Shown: positions 20,356 to 22,811 of the stretch, piece after piece
How positions within the stretch are numbered: the first letter of the stretch is position 1
Layout of the letters: the number at the start of each line of letters is the position of its first letter
Source of the DNA: an uncultured Angelakisella sp.
GTDB lineage: Bacteria; Bacillota; Clostridia; Oscillospirales; Ruminococcaceae
DNA: 22,811 nt
Assembly (NCBI GenBank): GCA_910585535.1
Contig: CAJUFK010000046.1
Span: 1-22,811 of the forward strand
Reading direction: 5' to 3'
The notes under the pieces: model-generated
What the model was told of the DNA's origin: nothing
What the model saw: the letters and a program-made list of their open reading frames with translations, nothing else
The model's database searches: none
Program-made: the position numbers and the translations under genes

Positions 20356-20511
20356 CTATTGTCCAATAAAGTCGATTAAATGCACCATGATATAAACGGA
20401 TAGGACCGCTAAAAACAGGTACAACGAAACGCTGAAAATGCTTCCAATATTGCCGCGAATCATATTCGCCATATGGTAAAGATAATCCGTAGAAAAGACC
20501 ACATACTCCAT
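20356..20511 (-). CDS. Small single-helix membrane protein, 51 aa, pVII/pIX- or coat-like
   Basis: ATG at 20511 is preceded by GGGGAGGAG, a strong ribosome binding site, and the frame ends at TAG 20356. The product begins MEYVVFSTDYLYHMANM and has one long hydrophobic segment from about residue 21 to 47. It lacks a cleavable signal peptide and a basic tail. Tiny membrane proteins without signal peptide are typical of the pVII and pIX tip proteins; a coat subunit is the alternative. The gap to the MucBP-protein gene is 17 nt and to the next gene 13 nt. A longer frame over the same bases (20330-20761) is a shadow. The gene is below usual length cut-offs, but spacing and ribosome binding site are convincing. 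Confidence 0.7.
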   Translation of the reverse strand: MEYVVFSTDYLYHMANMIRGNIGSIFSVSLYLFLAVLSVYIMVHLIDFIGQ

Positions 20512-20528
20512 TCTGATCCACTCCTCCC

Positions 20529-21995
20529 CTACTGCTTCGGCACAACGAACGGGTCGTAGGAATACGGGGGCAGACCGTCGATCTTAAACGGGTCGTTCCC
20601 CGACCAAGACGGGAGTCCGTTGATCTTGAAGGGATCGTAGCCGGAAAAAGGAGGCTGGACGGGGATCCCGAAGGGGTCATCCCCCAAAGATCCACCGCCG
20701 GGGCCCTCTCCCCCACCCTCTCCAGGCCCTTCTTCTCCACCGCCAGGGTCTGGGGTCTCACCTCCGGAATCCTCCCGATAGGTTACAGTGGAGATCACAT
20801 CACCGGCAGGCATGACCCCGGAAACTGCTGTCTGGTTCGGATGATAGCCCGCGATCTCTGGAGAGGCAACAAAGTAGCTGGAACCAATGATAAGCTGTTC
20901 CTGGTAGTCTGGGGCCGCCTGGGAGCCGTCCAGGAAGCGATACCGCACCGTGAGAGTGTAGGGAATGGCTGAATAGGTGACGACCGCCTCCAGGGCCTCC
21001 CCAGGCATCTCTCCGGCGATAGCGGGCTTGTCCGGCCGGTAGCCCGGGATCTCTGGGGAGGGGATGTCATAGGCAAAGCCAAGGGGATACTGGAAGGAAA
21101 CGCTCTCCGCCGCCTGGCTCCCATCGGCGTATCGGTATTGGATGGTCAGAGGGTAAAAGGCCTTGGTATAGGTCACGGTGACCGTTAGGTCCTCCTCGGG
21201 CATGGTGCCAGTGACTAAAGGAATGTCCGGGGTGTAGCCTGGTACCTCCGGGGAGGGGATGCTGTATTCTGCACCGGGGGCTAGGGATCGCGTGACAGAA
21301 TCGGCGGCCGGAGCGCCGTTGAAATACTGATAATTGATTGTTAAAGTACAATCTACAACAGGAGAATAATCTTTATAATTAATAACAGAAATATCAGAAA
21401 TACCAGTAACAAAATTACAATTTGAACTTAAAGAAGAAATTTGTTCATCAGGAAAAACAGAAAAGAGAGAATCATCTAAAAAACAACAGTAAGTATCTTT
21501 TTTATCATTAAACTTTGAGCGATAAAGATACACAATATCAGTACCACTTAAATTTATATAAACATATGAAAAATAATTAAGATCTGGATCGTATTGAAAA
21601 CTCATATATGGAATTTTTACAGAAGAATAGTTCTCATTAAAAAAGCCATAATAATATCCATCAGAGCCCTTATTAAAAGCTCCATAAGTACAACCCTCCT
21701 TGGGAATAAGATATAAAGTAGAGTTGCTACGCCCCTGGCCAAAAACATTATATTGAAATAAACGGAAATAATGTTCTACATCATTATATAAATCAAAAAA
21801 ATCTGAAATCTGTTTTTCCACAGAAGGACTCGAAATATAACACGGAAAAACAAATTTATTATTTTTAGGACAAAATTGTTTCATAAAATCGTGAACAGGA
21901 ACAAAATTAAACGAAGATTTATCAGCAGAAAAACCCAAGACAAAAGTCGAACCAATAAAGACAACAGCCAAAACCACCGCCAAAAACCTTTTCAT
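20529..21995 (-). CDS. Secreted MucBP-repeat protein, putative virion tip or adhesin, 488 aa
   Basis: Signal peptide at 1-23 (MKRFLAVVLAVVFIGSTFVL), then an aromatic, Asn/Ser-rich domain to about residue 215 with several Cys. Three MucBP-like repeats follow (about 216-277, 282-342, 346-406). Each begins with a LTI/LTV strand and YxYxDG-type turn, passes through SPE(I/V)PGY.P and ends in a VTY strand. A Gly/Pro/Glu-rich linker spans 409-437, and the tail has four DPF-containing short repeats (441-484). No LPXTG anchor is present. In Ff phages the tip protein pIII has receptor-binding domains joined by glycine linkers, a similar plan. MucBP domains bind mucins in other surface proteins. ATG at 21995 lies 3 nt after the preceding stop, with GGAGG. 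The first 218 codons are strikingly AT-rich; the rest is GC-rich. Confidence 0.82.
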   Translation of the reverse strand: MKRFLAVVLAVVFIGSTFVLGFSADKSSFNFVPVHDFMKQFCPKNNKFVFPCYISSPSVEKQISDFFDLYNDVEHYFRLFQYNVFGQGRSNSTLYLIPKEGCTYGAFNKGSDGYYYGFFNENYSSVKIPYMSFQYDPDLNYFSYVYINLSGTDIVYLYRSKFNDKKDTYCCFLDDSLFSVFPDEQISSLSSNCNFVTGISDISVINYKDYSPVVDCTLTINYQYFNGAPAADSVTRSLAPGAEYSIPSPEVPGYTPDIPLVTGTMPEEDLTVTVTYTKAFYPLTIQYRYADGSQAAESVSFQYPLGFAYDIPSPEIPGYRPDKPAIAGEMPGEALEAVVTYSAIPYTLTVRYRFLDGSQAAPDYQEQLIIGSSYFVASPEIAGYHPNQTAVSGVMPAGDVISTVTYREDSGGETPDPGGGEEGPGEGGGEGPGGGSLGDDPFGIPVQPPFSGYDPFKINGLPSWSGNDPFKIDGLPPYSYDPFVVPKQ

Positions 21996-21998
21996 CCT

Positions 21999-22811
21999 CT
22001 ACCCTCCAAACTGGATTGCAAAATCCTTGAATTTTATATCGTTGGGAATATCGAAGGGATCCCGGGGGCCATAGTTCGGGTCCCCTGCCCTGGGAAATTC
22101 CGGCATTTGGCCGGGTTCGTATCCCTCCAGGGGGTCATAGTCCTTGTTCCAGCTGAAGGGATCATAGAGGAACGAAAAAGGATTGAAGAAACTCCAGGCG
22201 TCGTAACTCAAGCCTGTGTCGGAATCGTCAAACCAGGTGTCCGGAGAACCGGACCCTTTATCCGAGCTGGAGCCGCCCTCTGATCCAGAGCCACCCTCTC
22301 CGCTGGAACTGCCTCCGGAGGAAGATCCCCCTTCTCCGGAACTGGAGCCACCCCCAGAGGAAGATCCGCCCTCTGAACCACTGCCAGAACTTCCTCCGGA
22401 GCTTGAGCCACCTGATCCGGACCCGGAACCGCTGGAACCTCCGCTGGAGCCTTCCCCAGGCCTCACGTTTACGTCTGGTTTGCCGTCTCCGTCTATGTCC
22501 ACGTTGACGTCTGGCTTCTTGTCCCCATCCGTGTCAATGTTCAAGTCAGGCTTTCGGTCCCCGTTGGTATCAATATTGATGTCCGGCTTCCCATCACCAT
22601 CCAGGTCAATGTTGATGTCGGGTTTTCCATCCCCGTCCGTGTCGATGTTGATGTCCGGCTTGCCGTCCCCATCTGTGTCAATGTTGACGTCTGGCTTTCC
22701 GTCGCCGTCAACATCCACGTTGATGTCCGGTTTCCCGTCGCCGTCAGTATCCTGGTCCTTGTCCAGGTTTGGATTATACGGCGGGATAGGCTCCCCTTCG
22801 ATCCCCAGCCA
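21999..22811 (-). CDS. Partial secreted-type protein with acidic repeats and Gly/Ser linker, 270 aa visible
   Basis: The frame is open across the window edge at 22811, so the N-terminus and start are not visible; a GTG at 22718 inside the repeats is not a credible start. Visible residues 21-116 are eight tandem 12-residue units of type DTDGDGKPDINI. Their DxDGDG core resembles calcium-binding loops of thrombospondin type 3 or EF-hand-like proteins. Residues about 117-195 are almost only Gly, Ser and Glu, like the glycine linkers of Ff pIII. The C-terminal 75 residues carry DPF motifs (YDPFSWNKDYDPL, RDPFDIPND) shared with the next protein. The gene ends just before the 488-aa gene, which begins after 3 nt. 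A surface or virion-tip role is likely; the details are inference. Confidence 0.75.
   Translation of the reverse strand, partial: WLGIEGEPIPPYNPNLDKDQDTDGDGKPDINVDVDGDGKPDVNIDTDGDGKPDINIDTDGDGKPDINIDLDGDGKPDINIDTNGDRKPDLNIDTDGDKKPDVNVDIDGDGKPDVNVRPGEGSSGGSSGSGSGSGGSSSGGSSGSGSEGGSSSGGGSSSGEGGSSSGGSSSGEGGSGSEGGSSSDKGSGSPDTWFDDSDTGLSYDAWSFFNPFSFLYDPFSWNKDYDPLEGYEPGQMPEFPRAGDPNYGPRDPFDIPNDIKFKDFAIQFGG
22464..22751 (-). repeat. Eight in-frame 36-bp tandem repeats (acidic 12-mers)
   Basis: Eight consecutive 12-codon units cover 288 bp without gaps, each encoding a variant of D-x-D/N-G-D-x-K-P-D-x-N-x. Unit 6 has DTNGDRKPDL and unit 7 DTDGDKKPDV, and nucleotide differences are mostly synonymous, so the repeats are kept by selection on protein or by recombination. 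There are no spacers, so this is not a CRISPR array. Confidence 0.92.

Larger units (their letters stand above)
16896..22811 (-). mobile_element. Probable filamentous phage (inovirus) prophage, right end outside the window
   Basis: All genes from 17059 to the window edge run leftward with short gaps or overlaps. Their order fits a filamentous phage: secreted tip-like proteins, small coat-like membrane proteins, pVI-like protein, Zot/pI-like ATPase, non-coding origin region with large hairpins, Rep_trans-like initiator. Base composition is more AT-rich and more uneven than the chromosome on the other side of xer. It is placed beside the xer gene and a dif-like palindrome, as expected for phages that borrow host Xer recombinase. 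About 5.9 kb is visible. The exact ends are unknown, and a rolling-circle plasmid-like element is the main alternative. Confidence 0.75.

Noticed and set aside
20330..20761. 143-aa open frame on the minus strand
   Set aside because: Shadow spanning the end of the MucBP-protein gene and the 51-aa gene; Arg/Ser-rich, no ribosome binding site.
22464..22751. CRISPR array, suggested by regular 36-bp repeats
   Set aside because: Units are directly adjacent, in frame and coding; there are no spacers.

Overview
The window reads as the chromosome of a GC-rich, spore-forming, Gram-positive Clostridia member, most likely Oscillospiraceae-like. Supporting genes are a CwlD-type cortex amidase, a SpoIIM-like protein, RadA, a BlaI/BlaR1-type pair, a DUF3796 plus XRE pair, and strong purine-rich ribosome binding sites. 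Several starts are TTG or GTG. Family calls rest on motifs read by eye; no database was searched.

Region 1 (1-503) is a tRNA cluster: Asp (cut by the window edge), Phe, Gly, then a second Phe and Gly, with intrinsic terminators between and after them. Region 2 (523-3680) holds an unrecognised protein, a lipoprotein, and a leftward operon of DUF3796 membrane protein, XRE regulator and an unknown protein. Region 3 (3681-8239) starts with divergent promoters carrying palindromes. It continues with a BlaI-family repressor, an unusually long BlaR1/M56 sensor (1104 aa, repeated ectodomain, no visible penicillin-binding domain) and a CPBP intramembrane protease.

Region 4 (8240-15320) holds an unknown leftward gene, cwlD, a small unknown gene, radA, and a 58-aa Cys-rich gene antisense to the radA end that length filters easily miss. 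A MacA-like adaptor with a MacB/FtsX-like permease but no adjacent ATPase follows, then a gene-poor GC-rich gap with terminators, then spoIIM. Region 5 (15333-16895, leftward) is a SUKH-3-like protein and the Xer tyrosine recombinase.

Region 6 (16896-22811, all leftward, running off the window) is the standout: a probable filamentous phage (inovirus) prophage placed directly upstream of xer, beside a 28-bp palindromic dif-like site. Read leftward, it has a partial secreted or tip protein with eight 12-residue acidic repeats and a Gly/Ser linker, then a 488-aa secreted protein with three MucBP-like domains. Small membrane and coat-like proteins, a pVI-like protein and a Zot/pI-like ATPase follow. 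Next comes a non-coding origin region with a pT181-like nick-site hairpin and a 26-bp perfect hairpin nested in an outer stem. The last genes are a Rep_trans-like initiator and a small overlapping gene. An antisense promoter and terminator inside rep predict a short regulatory RNA. Together these would provide rolling-circle replication, extrusion, a mucus- or surface-binding virion tip, and Xer-dependent integration. The element's other end lies outside the window, so its completeness is unknown.
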